The notes under the pieces were generated by a model that had not been told where the DNA came from, did no database searches, and worked only from the letters and a program-made list of their open reading frames with translations. DNA of 64,000 nucleotides from Tubiluchus corallicola (Eukaryota > Priapulida > Priapulimorpha > Priapulimorphida > Tubiluchidae). Shown piece by piece: positions 44,601 to 57,100 of the stretch (within the stretch, counting starts at the first letter, position 1; every line of letters begins with the position of its first letter). The translations under genes were made by a program, and so were the position numbers. The DNA lies in NCBI GenBank assembly GCA_030141605.1, contig JAQGDQ010000167.1:149877-213876 (forward strand), read 5' to 3'.

Positions 44601-46724
44601 TTTTGTGAAGTAAAACTTCACAAGTCTACTGTAGTGATTTTACACTTTTATATATATATATAACATAATATATAACACATTCTTTTATCCACATAACCTT
44701 CTGCTTCAGAATTGTGTAACTTTTCAATTATAGACTAAAAAATCTCAACAATTGAGATTGCCATAAAATGAATGCCATTGGTCGATTAGGTAGGTGCAAA
44801 GAAAATTGGAAGGTAAATCAGTGAGAGATTTTTCAAACACCCTGTACATGTCAATATGGTCAACATCTGATAGTGGTTATTTATTGTTTGTGTATTTCAG
44901 GTGGTGGTAATGGAAGTTAAGGGTATCAAGTCTCTACAACCGAATCGAATTGTCTACTGCACCATGGAAGTGGACGGCGGAGAAAAATTACAAACTGACC
45001 AAGCCGAGGCATCCAAACCATGGTAATTATTATCGATTAGATATGCCTGGAAGGCTAGTTGTTCCTAGTGTAAAATGCTTAACTTCGCAAAATTCTTCTT
45101 TTTGTTCTGCTTTCACTCTCCTTCTTTTTCAGTGTGTTACTCTTCCCTTTTCCTCTTTCATGTATATATTCCTTTTCTGTTTGTATTTCACTCTGTTTGG
45201 TGTCGTTAATAAAGTCTAGATCACAGCTTACTTGCGTAGTTCAGAAAAAACATCTAGACAATAGCTTCTTTCACACATTTCTAAAATTCTGAACTGTTGG
45301 TGCTCAAGTGACATCTCTAAAGTGACCACAAATGAAGAGATGAAGTCAACTGCTTGGGAATGTAATATATGCAGTATGTGATATGGAAGCACCGTAGCTT
45401 ACAGCGAATGTGATAGTTGGAATAGCCCATGAAGATTAAAACAATGGTTTTCTTGGAATCGATCAAAGTTGCCTTCAGTTGCTTCAGTTGTTTTAAGTGG
45501 TTTCATAACCATAAATCTGGTTGCACGTCAGCTCGGCCAGTTGCCGTGGTAAAAATAAAAATTTCGGTAACACAGTAAGAATCTGCCTTACTGTTTCTGG
45601 TGTGCACTGTAATGTCTGTGAGAGAAAGTGTTAATTTTTCCATGTTTGTAGTTATGTGCAAGTCCAACAGTCAGTAGCCTAACGATTTTATTTTAAATTA
45701 AACTAGACAGGATTTTGTGGCTGATGTAGTTGCAGCTATAAAAGCATAAATCTCTGTTTTCATATATTAAAAGTCATCTCTACCTGGCCAACTTCATAGA
45801 GAAGTCTGGGCATTTAATAATATCATAATGGTTTATTATTGTGTACTCAGCACATTTCTCAATCACGTTTGCTGTATAATATAAGTTTATTGATACGTAC
45901 AGTGTTTGTTTCTGTCTTCAGTATAACCAGGCATGGCTTGCTTACCTAACTGCAGTTTCTGCTAGAAATTTATTGGTACAAAAATTTCATCAAGCTTAAG
46001 CAGCATTTATTTACTTTATTGCACTTAATTAAATTGTTGCTTTGAGCTTTACGAAACTTTCAAGTTGTTGCGCTTGTCGGTCGCAGTTCATGCGATCGTA
46101 AATTTACGTTAAATACTGGGGAGCAAGTTACGCTTTAATAACTACCTACTTTAACGCAGTCAGTTTAGTTATAATTACAGCTGTTTGACAGAATAATTTT
46201 TAAGTGCAGATAAGTTTGTACTGAGTGCTGATGTTGAGACCAGTTCCAACTGTAAGCTGTTAACGTTATTTGCACCTAGGTAACTCATGAACTATTTTCA
46301 TTTCTGTTAGGTTGCATGCTGCCCTTTTCTGTTCTTTGGGTTTTTTATTTGTTAACGCCGTTGCTGGTAATGTTGCTTTTGCTGTGGTTGTTGCATTGTC
46401 GGTGTCACTGTTGTTGTTGTTGTTGTTGTTGTTGTTGCTGTTACTGTTGTTGTTGTTGTTGTCGCTGTTACTGTTGTTGTTACCACCGTCATTATCGTGG
46501 TGTCTGCGGTCACCGCCACCGCCTATGCTACTTTCACGTTTCTCTGGTGGTTGTGGTCAAGTTGAATTTATTTATTTGAAGCTAAGTAACTTTAGTTAGT
46601 AGTCTTTTTCTTTATATTTGGAGTCTTTAATGCAAGACCAGGTTTGGTTAGTTTTGCAATAGTGAGCTAAACTGTGCTATATAAATTTTGTTAGTTCGTG
46701 CTTTCTAAAGCACAAGAAAACCCT

Positions 46725-46789
<65 letters not shown>

Positions 46790-49700
46790 TAAAATTCGTC
46801 TTGAAATTTTATATCACTTACATACTGCCTTTTTTACATACAGGACTTCAATCATAGTAACGTTGTATAAAACATGTAAATTTAAACTCCTGTGATGACC
46901 GTTATACGCAGAGCCATTTTGACAATAGGTCATTTGAAACAAGTTGAAGTAACATTGTGTAAAGTTTGAAAAATAATCAGAGCATTCGTGGCACACATGT
47001 TAGTAACTAAATAAAATTTTAAATTACTGTATCTTGTCAATAAGAATAAAAATAATTTTTTGGCTAGCGAGTGGCGGGTGAGTCAGCGACATTTTACCAT
47101 TTGGCACAAACATTTTAAATGATTAGTCTAGTTACATAAGTCTTTCCAGCACGTAAGTGAAATGCTAAGTAATATAGATTTGCACGGAAAGTTTTTTGGG
47201 TCATAATTTAACATTGCCTTTTCATTTCCTTATTTACATGGCATAGTGACATCATGTCATGGCGCCGTCGTAACAAATATTGCGGGAGATTTAAAATGAA
47301 AACAAAAGAAAACAAATTCCTTTCAACGCGAGTACGATATGTGCATAAAATTGCTATAAAGTAATATAAGTTTTTAAGGTGATTTTTCTGAAACCTACAT
47401 CAGGTAGCCCTTTTCTTGTCCTTTAAGCGTGTATAGGAATCAACAATTATTATCCTCAGCTTAATTGCTCTTGGGTTGCTTGAGTTTGGTTGTATTATCT
47501 ATAATCTAGTTGTATTATTTCAGCTTCCCAATGTTGCAAAAACTAATAAATTAACTTTATGTCACAAAGATGTCTGAAATTTATTGGTCATTGGAGAGCA
47601 ACATCTTTTCTCACTTGTTTTATTCTCTCGTTCCCTTTGGCATTGACATTCTTTCAGAGTCATTTGATGTGCAATGATGTCACCACGTGTCTGCCGTTCA
47701 GACTGCGTAATTTTCTCGAATATGTGCGGAGACAAAGAGGATGTGACCTCATTACCGTCACGTTGTTGATTTTGCGTTTCTGCCGCGCATCTTATTTTGT
47801 CAAAGCGGAATTAATTTGCGCAGAGAGCTAATCATCCCCGTCACAGAACGTCATCATTAAGCAAATGCGCCGGGTAAATTATACACTAGGGGGTATTATA
47901 TTATACAATGTTTGAGTGCTAATATTACACATAATAAGTTATGGTTTGCGGCACAAGCTATGGCTTGGGTTTTGTTTGCTGTCGCCGATAATCATGCGAC
48001 TGGGGATTAATTTCAACTCCACGTTGTAGAGACACGTCGGAGATATGAATTTATTGAGTGTTTAGTGAGAAAAACAAACAGCTAGTGGACGAATGAGCGA
48101 GAAAAATGATGGGATCTAGGAGTGTTAGTGTAAAAGTAATGATTGATTTGTGGCTAGGTTTTTAGTAATTGAACAATAAAGTTATGAATTGTTTATGTTG
48201 ATAATGTGTAGTGAGTACCTTGCCAAATAATGAGGTTGACTACAAGAGGGGAAGTTTAGCAGGGACATATTAACCAATAGGTTAACTAAACGTTCATGTA
48301 AAGGCACATTTTATAACACACCACAAGCAGTTACTCAGCTCAGCTTTTATATAAGTACCACATGACGTACTTGTGCAGGGTGTTACTAAGCGTTATACAA
48401 ATACATGCAATTAATAATTGACACCTTGAAACTAGGTTAATAGTGTTTATAATACACCACAAGTAACTGTTTAGTAAACTCATTATACAAATTCGCAATA
48501 GAGGTGGGTGGGACAGAGCTATCAGCCCACGGTGTCCTAAAGTTTGATACACCCCTGAAGGTTATGTCCTTTTGTTGTTGCTTTTTTGGTCATGCCTGGG
48601 CAATGCAGCAGTACGAGAAGACATGTTTGGGGCAAAATGCCATGTTGGACTAAACTGATATCATTAATAACAGTTCTTTATTAATCAAGTACGAGCTTTC
48701 TTAATACCATGAAGATTATTTCATTTAGCTTTTAAACTGGTGGCTACTTTCATGTTAATAAGCCCATTGTCCAGTGGATACTTTGAACTTATCCCTCCTA
48801 CAGGAGAGCGTAAGTTCTAACTAAACAGATTGCCTTTTAACTTTGATTTTAATTCCCTAGAACATTTTCAGGAAAACGGCTACTACAAAACAAGCTTATT
48901 GCTGCTATTCTTTGATGATTTTTTATGTTTCTATTCAATCGTGTTTATTTTTTTCAGTTGGGACACGCAGGGAGATTTCACGACAACACATCCGTTACCC
49001 TTCGTTAAGGTCAAACTCTATACGGAAAGTTCGGGCATGCTCAGTATAGATGATAAAGAATTAGGAAAGGTAAGATGGAATGAATTCACTAGATCTTTCT
49101 TGGATGAAATGTGAAAAATGCTGATTTGAACCAGGGATGTTTGGATTAGAAGTACAAGATAAAAGCGTTAAGCATAAAAATGATCTACATGATACACAAC
49201 TGGCAGGAAAATTGGAATAATGACATAAAAATACGTTAATGTCAATGCAGAAGTTCTTTATTTCTTTTCGAGCACCCTGTACAGTACCATGACTATTACA
49301 CTAGGAAAGATATGAGTATCAAAAACTGCAAATGTAATACGCAGTATTTCTATACATAGCACATTTCCAACTTTATATTACAGGTAAGTATATTGTGTTT
49401 ACAAAGTTCTGCTGTAAATCTTTTTGTACAAATTTGTGATCTTGTAAACTCATGGCAACAGTTAGACTGTCTCTTATACGTTCTTAGGTGGTGATCAAAC
49501 CCAACCCGATGGACCCTAAAGTGCCACAGTGGCACAAGATGCAGGTTCCCAAGAATGCTCCGGATCAGGACCTGCGCATAAAGATTGTGGTGAAGATGGA
49601 CAAACCGCAAAATATGAAGCATTGTGGGTAAGCTAGCTGCCATTGTTTTTTTCACATATTCTGTATTTAACGTGCATGCAATAACACTTTTCAGTGACTG

Positions 49701-52700
49701 AACTATATGGTCTTTCAAAAATCGCTCATTATTTCTAAAAATTGATCCAAAAGCAATAGTAACTACAACAGAAATCAAAGGACAATTTGCTTGCTGAGAA
49801 TAAGAAAAATTTCGCAAATTTTAATGGCATCAGACATGCTTCATAAGTCTACTACAGCAATTTTCACTTACACCTGTGCCGTGCTCTTTCCTTTCCATTT
49901 CCTATTGCTTGAGCGTCAGCATTTCAGCAGAATCACAAAACTTCAAATTTAGACTCAATAAATTCCTAGTTATATATATATATATAACTATATATATATA
50001 TATATATACATTTAAATTCTAAATGTACTAACACTAACAATTCAATCTAAATAACAATACTAGCACAGTGGCTTTAGCATTACAATTATCAGTCCTTACC
50101 AGTGCAGCCATCTCCATTTTGTTTTCTATCACTCTCATAATCTAGCAAGCATTTGTATGAAAAACTTCCTTGAGTTTTCTAGAACTTGTCGTGGTCATAG
50201 AATAGCAAAAGCTGAAAGTGCCCCTTTATTAAGTATGTAAAAAATCTTTTGAGTTTGCAGTTTGAATTCTAAACAAAACAAAGATTATTTTTGAGGTTTA
50301 AAGATTTATTTTTTATTTTTTTATTACAATGTTTATCAATAAAGTTATAAGTTATCCGATGGGAAAATAATTGGTAGCATAACAGATGTCATTTTCTTCA
50401 TGAGTCAAAACACAGTCAGATTTTGTGAGTGTGTTTCTGGTCATTAGTGTAATGCTTATGAATTCTTCTTCAGTGACTAATGTATTTTTTTAACTGATAT
50501 AGTATGCTAGCATTTAAACACAAGTTGATGGTTTAGGTTCACAGCTTTTTTATACATAATCAGTTTTATTTAATCATTACTTTGTCATACCTGTGTGGAT
50601 TAGAGATCTAAAAATATTCTCAAAACATTCTGAAAATGTGAAGGATAATATTTTTAATGCCATGAACTACTAGTTTCAGTGTAACGTATTTTAGAATTTG
50701 AAATTGACCAATGAATGAGTTGAAATCAAATTTGCAATGATGGGAGCTGTTATAAGATTTGTGTAAGTACGTCCATTCGTGAAAACTTGCAACACGAAAC
50801 TGAATTTGCACCGTTATCAAATCTATTTCGGCTGCTGTGATCTCTTATCTGTAATTTGTTCTGTTGAAAACAGCAGTCCAGACGAATGCGGTAAAATTGC
50901 ATTCTATTGGCAGATAAACATGTAAACTGAAATAGCCGGGCCTGAATCTAAAGCAGGCATTTTTATTAAAATGTTTTTGCCAAATGAGCTGTTTTATGTA
51001 TAATAAACTTGTCTTGGTGAAGTAGAAACAACTAGCGCTATTTACTGTTGTGACATTTCTAACTGTATATTAATAATGAAGCTGAAAAATATTGCATAAT
51101 TATTTCCACCCCCGATTCTATCTCCCGTTTGCATTCCTGAATGGTATTTCATCCCTAAACTAGTACTGGGCTAGTACTGTCATCGACTCCTGTTTTAGGC
51201 TAGTAGTTTACTGAACAGACTGGGTGATTAGGTACTTTGGAATGCTCTTTTCTATTGATAATAAGTAGCACAGTGTGTATTTTTCGAGCATATTCATTTA
51301 CTGATACATTTGAATAATTTTGCAATCGAATAAGAGCAGGATTAAGGCTTGGGGTTGTAACATAAAAACCTTGCCATCTTAACCATTGAACCGCTGAGGT
51401 GGGATAAAGATTCAGAGATAAACAATAAAATCAGCGAGCACTTTGTAACGGCACTGCCATTAGGCTTTACACTTGTCAAAGTGACAGTTTAAATTCAGTT
51501 ATTTTTGGGTGAAACTAATCTACTGAACAGAGTGCATTATCAGTTTGCATTCCATTTATAGGTACCTGTACGCCCAGGGAAAAACAGTATGGAAGAAATG
51601 GAAAAAGCGGTACTTTGTGCTCGTGCAGATATCACAGTACACGTTTGCCATGTGTAGCTACCGCGAGAAGAAATCTGAACCACAAGAACTCATGCAACTT
51701 GATGGGTTTACAGTGGACTACAGTGATCCTGCACCAGGTGATTATATGCCTGTTTAAAGAGGCGTTAGTCTGTCGTGCTTGTTGTGTTATAGTGCAGTAT
51801 TCATAACAGTGATATCACCATGTACTAAAGTGGTACGCTTAGTACCAGTTACACACCTCAAACTTGCTGTCGAGTGACAGAAGTGAAAAGTTTTGCAAAG
51901 TTTACTTTTGTCGCATTTTAATTTTCATATCCGATGGATTGTCTAGGCTCGTGATCAATTATGATCTTGAGTCATTCATGCGAACTTATTTGAGTCAGAA
52001 AATGTCAATTAGTTTGACCTTTTGACTATGAGAAAACAAGCGTGAAACATTTCAACACTCAATAAGTCACCTGTATAAGTTACGTGTGCTCGTAAACAAA
52101 CAAGAAAACAATAAGAAAACATACAAACAGACATTTTCAGACTTTTTTTATACATAGATTTAGAGGGAGGACGATTCTTCTTCAATGCTGTCAAGGAAGG
52201 CGATAATGTGGCATTCGCATGCGACGAGGAGTCGGACCGTCACTTGTGGGTGCAGGCCATGTACCGCGCCACTGGGCAGTCCCACAAACCAGTACCACCC
52301 ACTCCGCAACCCGCTGTCGGTAAAGCAGCACAAGCAGCTGCCAACTCGCAAATAGCTCGTTTACAAGGAGGTAAAATTTTTGCTTTTCCACAATGCTTGA
52401 TTACGTTTGTGTAGGATGATCTTTTATTCCACAGTTTGTAGCAATTGCTGAAATCTTCATAGTAAAATGTTTTTTGACTAGATTCGTTTTATTTGCTAAA
52501 GCAGCAGTTTTATTAGATCAACATAAAGGTTTAGATTTTAAGACAAAAGTAAAAACATAGCCAGATCTTTTTAATCAAAAATTTGTGAAATCAGTTAGTT
52601 GCTAGGAAGACAGTAAGCAAGCAAGCAATTTATTGTCATTATAGCATAATATAGCATAATACATACTGTGAAATTTATGTGGCTTTACGTACACATTTAT

Positions 52701-54070
52701 TAAATACATACTTGATAATGCTAGGTGGAAACCCCTCCTACGTAATCTGGCTGTCACACCTCCTCTCTGATTTTGTTTCTGTTGTTGTTGAGCAACTGAG
52801 TGGATACCCCTCTGGTCATAAATTTCTTTATCAGATTTAATTACTTGTTTGGCACGTATGTCTTGTCACCACATATTTCTCTGATGCGAAACAGATCCTC
52901 TTTATCATCAGTGGAATTAGTTGATGACTGAATAATAATTAATGATGACAAAGTGAAGAAAATAAGAGCACCTAAAACCAAGTTGCCATACGCAGGCACC
53001 ATCTTGTCTCCCCCTAAAAGAAAGGACAATTGAAGCTGTGGAATGTGAAATGAATATTTTTTTAAATTATGGCTTATGATATAATAATATTTTGACAAGG
53101 CACATTAAATAGAGTAAATGTTTATAAACTAGTTTTGTGCTGCCCGTTAATTCTTACAGAATAAATTGACTTCTTGTGAAGTGTTTATTAATCTAGATCA
53201 GGGGTGTGCAAATTATGTGACTAGCCGGGCCACAGGCAGCTTGATCAAGGAGCCAAGTACAGAAAGGCCTAATAACGATTTTTTTGCGTCCGACCTGCAT
53301 ACATCATTACTACTACACTCAAGAAACTATTTTAGAAGTTATTAAAATTTATAATACAAACCATATATTTCTACTTTCAGGACAGATTGTGGTAATTTCA
53401 TTACAATGCATATTAGTAATGTGTATCACACAGTCTGTGTAGTACAGTGTTATTAAGCTACAACCGTCTTGTACGGGTTAACGGCATCCGATCTAGTAGA
53501 AAAAACTACCTGCACTATCTTTGGGATCGTGGCACGAACTTCATCTGGATACACTCAATTAATTGCCCGGGCTGCACTTTCATTAGGTTGACAAATCTCT
53601 TCGCGGACCGCACAAATTCTCTCGGCGGGCCGCAATTTGCACACCCCTGATCTAGATTAGTAGGGATCACAGTTCTCTTTGAAAATGTTTAAAATAGTGC
53701 ATCAGATAAAATAATCCTACGAAATTTATAAACTCAACAATTGATTGATCCACTTATCTTGTATTTTATTAATTGTTTATTAATTAAACTTCTGATTGTC
53801 CTATAGTTTATTTGCACTATCTTATCTTTCATGCCTGATTATTGTGCTAAGCAGCAGCATACTGAACTGTGTGGGTTAACCAACTAATTTCCGTGGTTTC
53901 AGCAAAAAACGTTAACATATTCGTGATTTTGTTTGTTCTGTCATTTGAAGAGCTTCACCGTTTGGCACTGATGTTTGTTCCCCCCATGCGGTGATGTTCG
54001 TGCCACATTTGTTTGCCGTGATCTGATGGAATAGTGAGTGAACGTTATTAAACCGCTCGTTTGATTGACC

Positions 54071-54110
<40 letters not shown>

Positions 54111-57100
54111 GGGGCTCGAATTATCATTCGCGTTTGCTGTTTAATTTGCCACGACTGAATGATTTTATTAGTAATTGATACTATGCAATTAATCTGAGCA
54201 AATAAATGCAGTGTGTGCCTTGTACTGTTATGCATTACGTTTTGAAAATGATGGTGATAATGATGATGCAATGATAATGATAACGACGATTATGATGACA
54301 ACAGCAATGACTATTATGACGATGATTATGACAGTGACGATAATGTTGGTAACGACTGTAGTAGATGACAACAACGATGACAGTGATGATGACAAATATA
54401 CCAGTACCAATGGTGGTAGAGATGATTAAGTTGTGAATACTTACAAGTACAACTTTGAATGAATTCACATGCAAATCTGTAAGCGTGACCATGTTTACAC
54501 CTGATGTCCAGTGGCCTTGATCCGTTCACAGCAGTCAATGTTCACCACACCACTTTCAAAGCCACTATCCAGGTATCTTCGTGCAAGCTCCGTGTGTCTA
54601 GCCCTTTGCACTTATGAGTTAACATGAATTAAAAGGTAGTAAACTAAATGCCTAACATAATGAGAAATCAGCATATGGATCTTCTAGATCCGCGAGTTAG
54701 CGCGCGCGCATATAAAAACTTTTTTTGCATTGACAAGTGCTTATCTTACAAGTTCAAAAGGTTGTGATCTTACATAATTATAAATATTTCGCGTTTTTTG
54801 TTAAAACTTTTCCTGTGGTTTCTAACAGATGCCGATCGAGCACGGAAGCACGGCATGGATGAGTTCATCCAGGCGGATCCATGTAGGTTTAACCACAATG
54901 AATTGTTCACTTCCATGCAGAAGCTGACGCTAGACTATCGTCTCAACGATCCATTCTGTAGCCTGGTGAGTGTGCAATAACATTTTAGAATTGAGATTTT
55001 CTAGGCATAAATGTTTTTTTTGCTCCAACGTCGTTAACACAGTTTAGATTTGTACAGGATCGTCAGACAAAAAATATTTCCCCGAATTAACTTTTAACCC
55101 ATCATCCTGAGAGAGGTATTTGTAAAAGAGACCCACATTACTGTGTGACCCAGGTTCTCCTCTTTCCAAAGAATCTATAGATTTCCCTCCAAGTGCCATT
55201 AGGAGATTTTTTCTGCAAGGCCTTCCCGTAGTGAGCAAAAAAATGGCCATTTTTGGAACTTCTTCTCACGGTATTCCTAGAGAAACACAGGATAAAAGAG
55301 ACATCCTAGTGACAGTTGATAGTCACTAAAGAAAAATTTATGGCTTTTTGGAAAGAGGGGAAACCAGACTACACGATAATGTGAGTCTCTTTTGCAAATG
55401 CTTTTACCCGGATGAAAAACTACAAGTTGGTTTAGGAAACTTTTTTCTGGACGACCCTGTAGCATTTTTTGCAGCATATGATTTCAGCACGTAATGTTTC
55501 AGTTGCTAATAATGACTGGGACTACAAATATTATATTTTGTGTATAGGGCTGGTTCAGTCCCGGACAGCTTTTCGTAATGGACGAGTACTGTGCACGCTA
55601 TGGCGTGCGCGGGTGTTACCGACACTTACAATATCTTGCTGAGCTGTTGAATAAAGCGGAGTCTGGTACCATGATCGATCCTACTCTTATTCACTATAGT
55701 TTTGCCTTTTGTGCCTCGCATGTTCATGGTAACAGGTGAGAAAAATTTTTATTTTCTTGGGATCCCAGCTGTGTAGTGTTCTAATGCTATTCCAGCAAAA
55801 ACTAACCCATCAGACAAGGACAAATTAATGTCGTTTCATCTTTTAGCAGGAATTTCTCCTTAAAAATGTCTTGTCTGGATAGTTGAAATTTTCTACATTG
55901 GCTGTTTTCATACAAGTGATACTGCGTACATTGTTTTACAGTGCAAACCCTGCAGTTACTAAAAGCTTTTTTCGATTTTAATTGGAAAAAATGATTTTAA
56001 TTTGTCTAAGGTAAGCTAATGGATTTCGTATATAATTTTGCATGAAAATCTATTCTGTGAGAAGTAGAAACCTACAAAAATCATCAAATATAGTGTAATT
56101 GCTGCTTGGTGAGAGCAGTTTTTCTGAACCCATGTAAAATGTAGCAAATTCTTACGGTCCTGAAGGAGTTAAATAGTTTGTTAACTTTACTATTTCTTTT
56201 CATTCAACCTTTTGTAATGTTTGGTGACCAGTTGTTGTGACACCGAACTTGTCAGTAACTGAAGTAGGACAGTTTGAACAGTTACCACTAAGTAACAGTG
56301 GCCGGTCTTCATCCGACTGTGTTTACAGGGGCACATTGGAAAACTAGTAAGATTGTTACCTGCTAAGGTAACTGAATCTGCCCGTTGATTGTTATGAAAT
56401 TGTACAATTTCATCATAATATAACAGAATGGTTGTATGTCCCTAGCAGAGCACAGGAATAGCTGCAGCTTCTATTTATGAAAGCTTTGCACACAAAGAGA
56501 ACAGGTGGCTGCTTGCTCCGGCGGGTGACAAGAAAATCCTGTTATTGGCAAATGCCTCGAAAACCTCGAAACTAGTGGGATTTGATCCCAGAGTCTGCAT
56601 GAAATGCTAAGTGATAAAACTACTTTTAAAGGATAAACTGAGAAGGATCTTTTCCTGAAAAACTACACACACTAAGCAGTGACTACGTTATATTTGATAA
56701 TTATTGTAAGTTTTTAGTCCTCACACAATAGATTTTCCTGCAGAATTATTTGTGAAATGCATTTGCTTATCTTACACAAGTTAAAAATCTATTTTTGACG
56801 AAAAAATTGAAAAAAGCTTTCAAGAACTGCAGTGTTAGCCCAATATAGCAATGTACAGTATCACTTGTGTGAAATTGACTAGTCCAGAAAATTTCAACTA
56901 TCCAGACACAAAACTCTGATACACTCTGGCCTCAAGTCTACTCTATTTTTAAGAAAAAAATTCCTGTTAAAAGACGAAACGATCTCAATTTCTCCTTAGC
57001 TGATCGATTGGCTTTTCCTGCTACTTTGTACAGCCGGTTTTCTTGGGCTGTAGCAGGCAGGTGATCAATAAATTAGTGTGAACGATCACGCAAGTGTACA

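Larger units (their letters stand above)
45023..48957. other. CADPS intron 5 (3.9 kb)
   Basis: Contains a (TTG)n repeat (46407), a long (TA)n run (46727), and a CpG-rich segment at 47580-47880. Otherwise ordinary AT-rich intron. Confidence 0.6.
52371..54828. other. CADPS intron 9
   Basis: 2.5 kb holding a clean hAT insertion (53199-53649), a (CTG)12 run (54072) and an ATGATG-rich simple repeat (54240). 53930-54235 is CpG- and TAAT-rich. Otherwise AT-rich. Confidence 0.6.

Noticed and set aside
46312-46599. Leucine- or cysteine-rich open frames
   Set aside because: They come from the (TTG)n simple repeat.
47559-47831. 90-codon open frame in CADPS intron 5
   Set aside because: No recognisable domain; more likely a regulatory CpG-rich patch.
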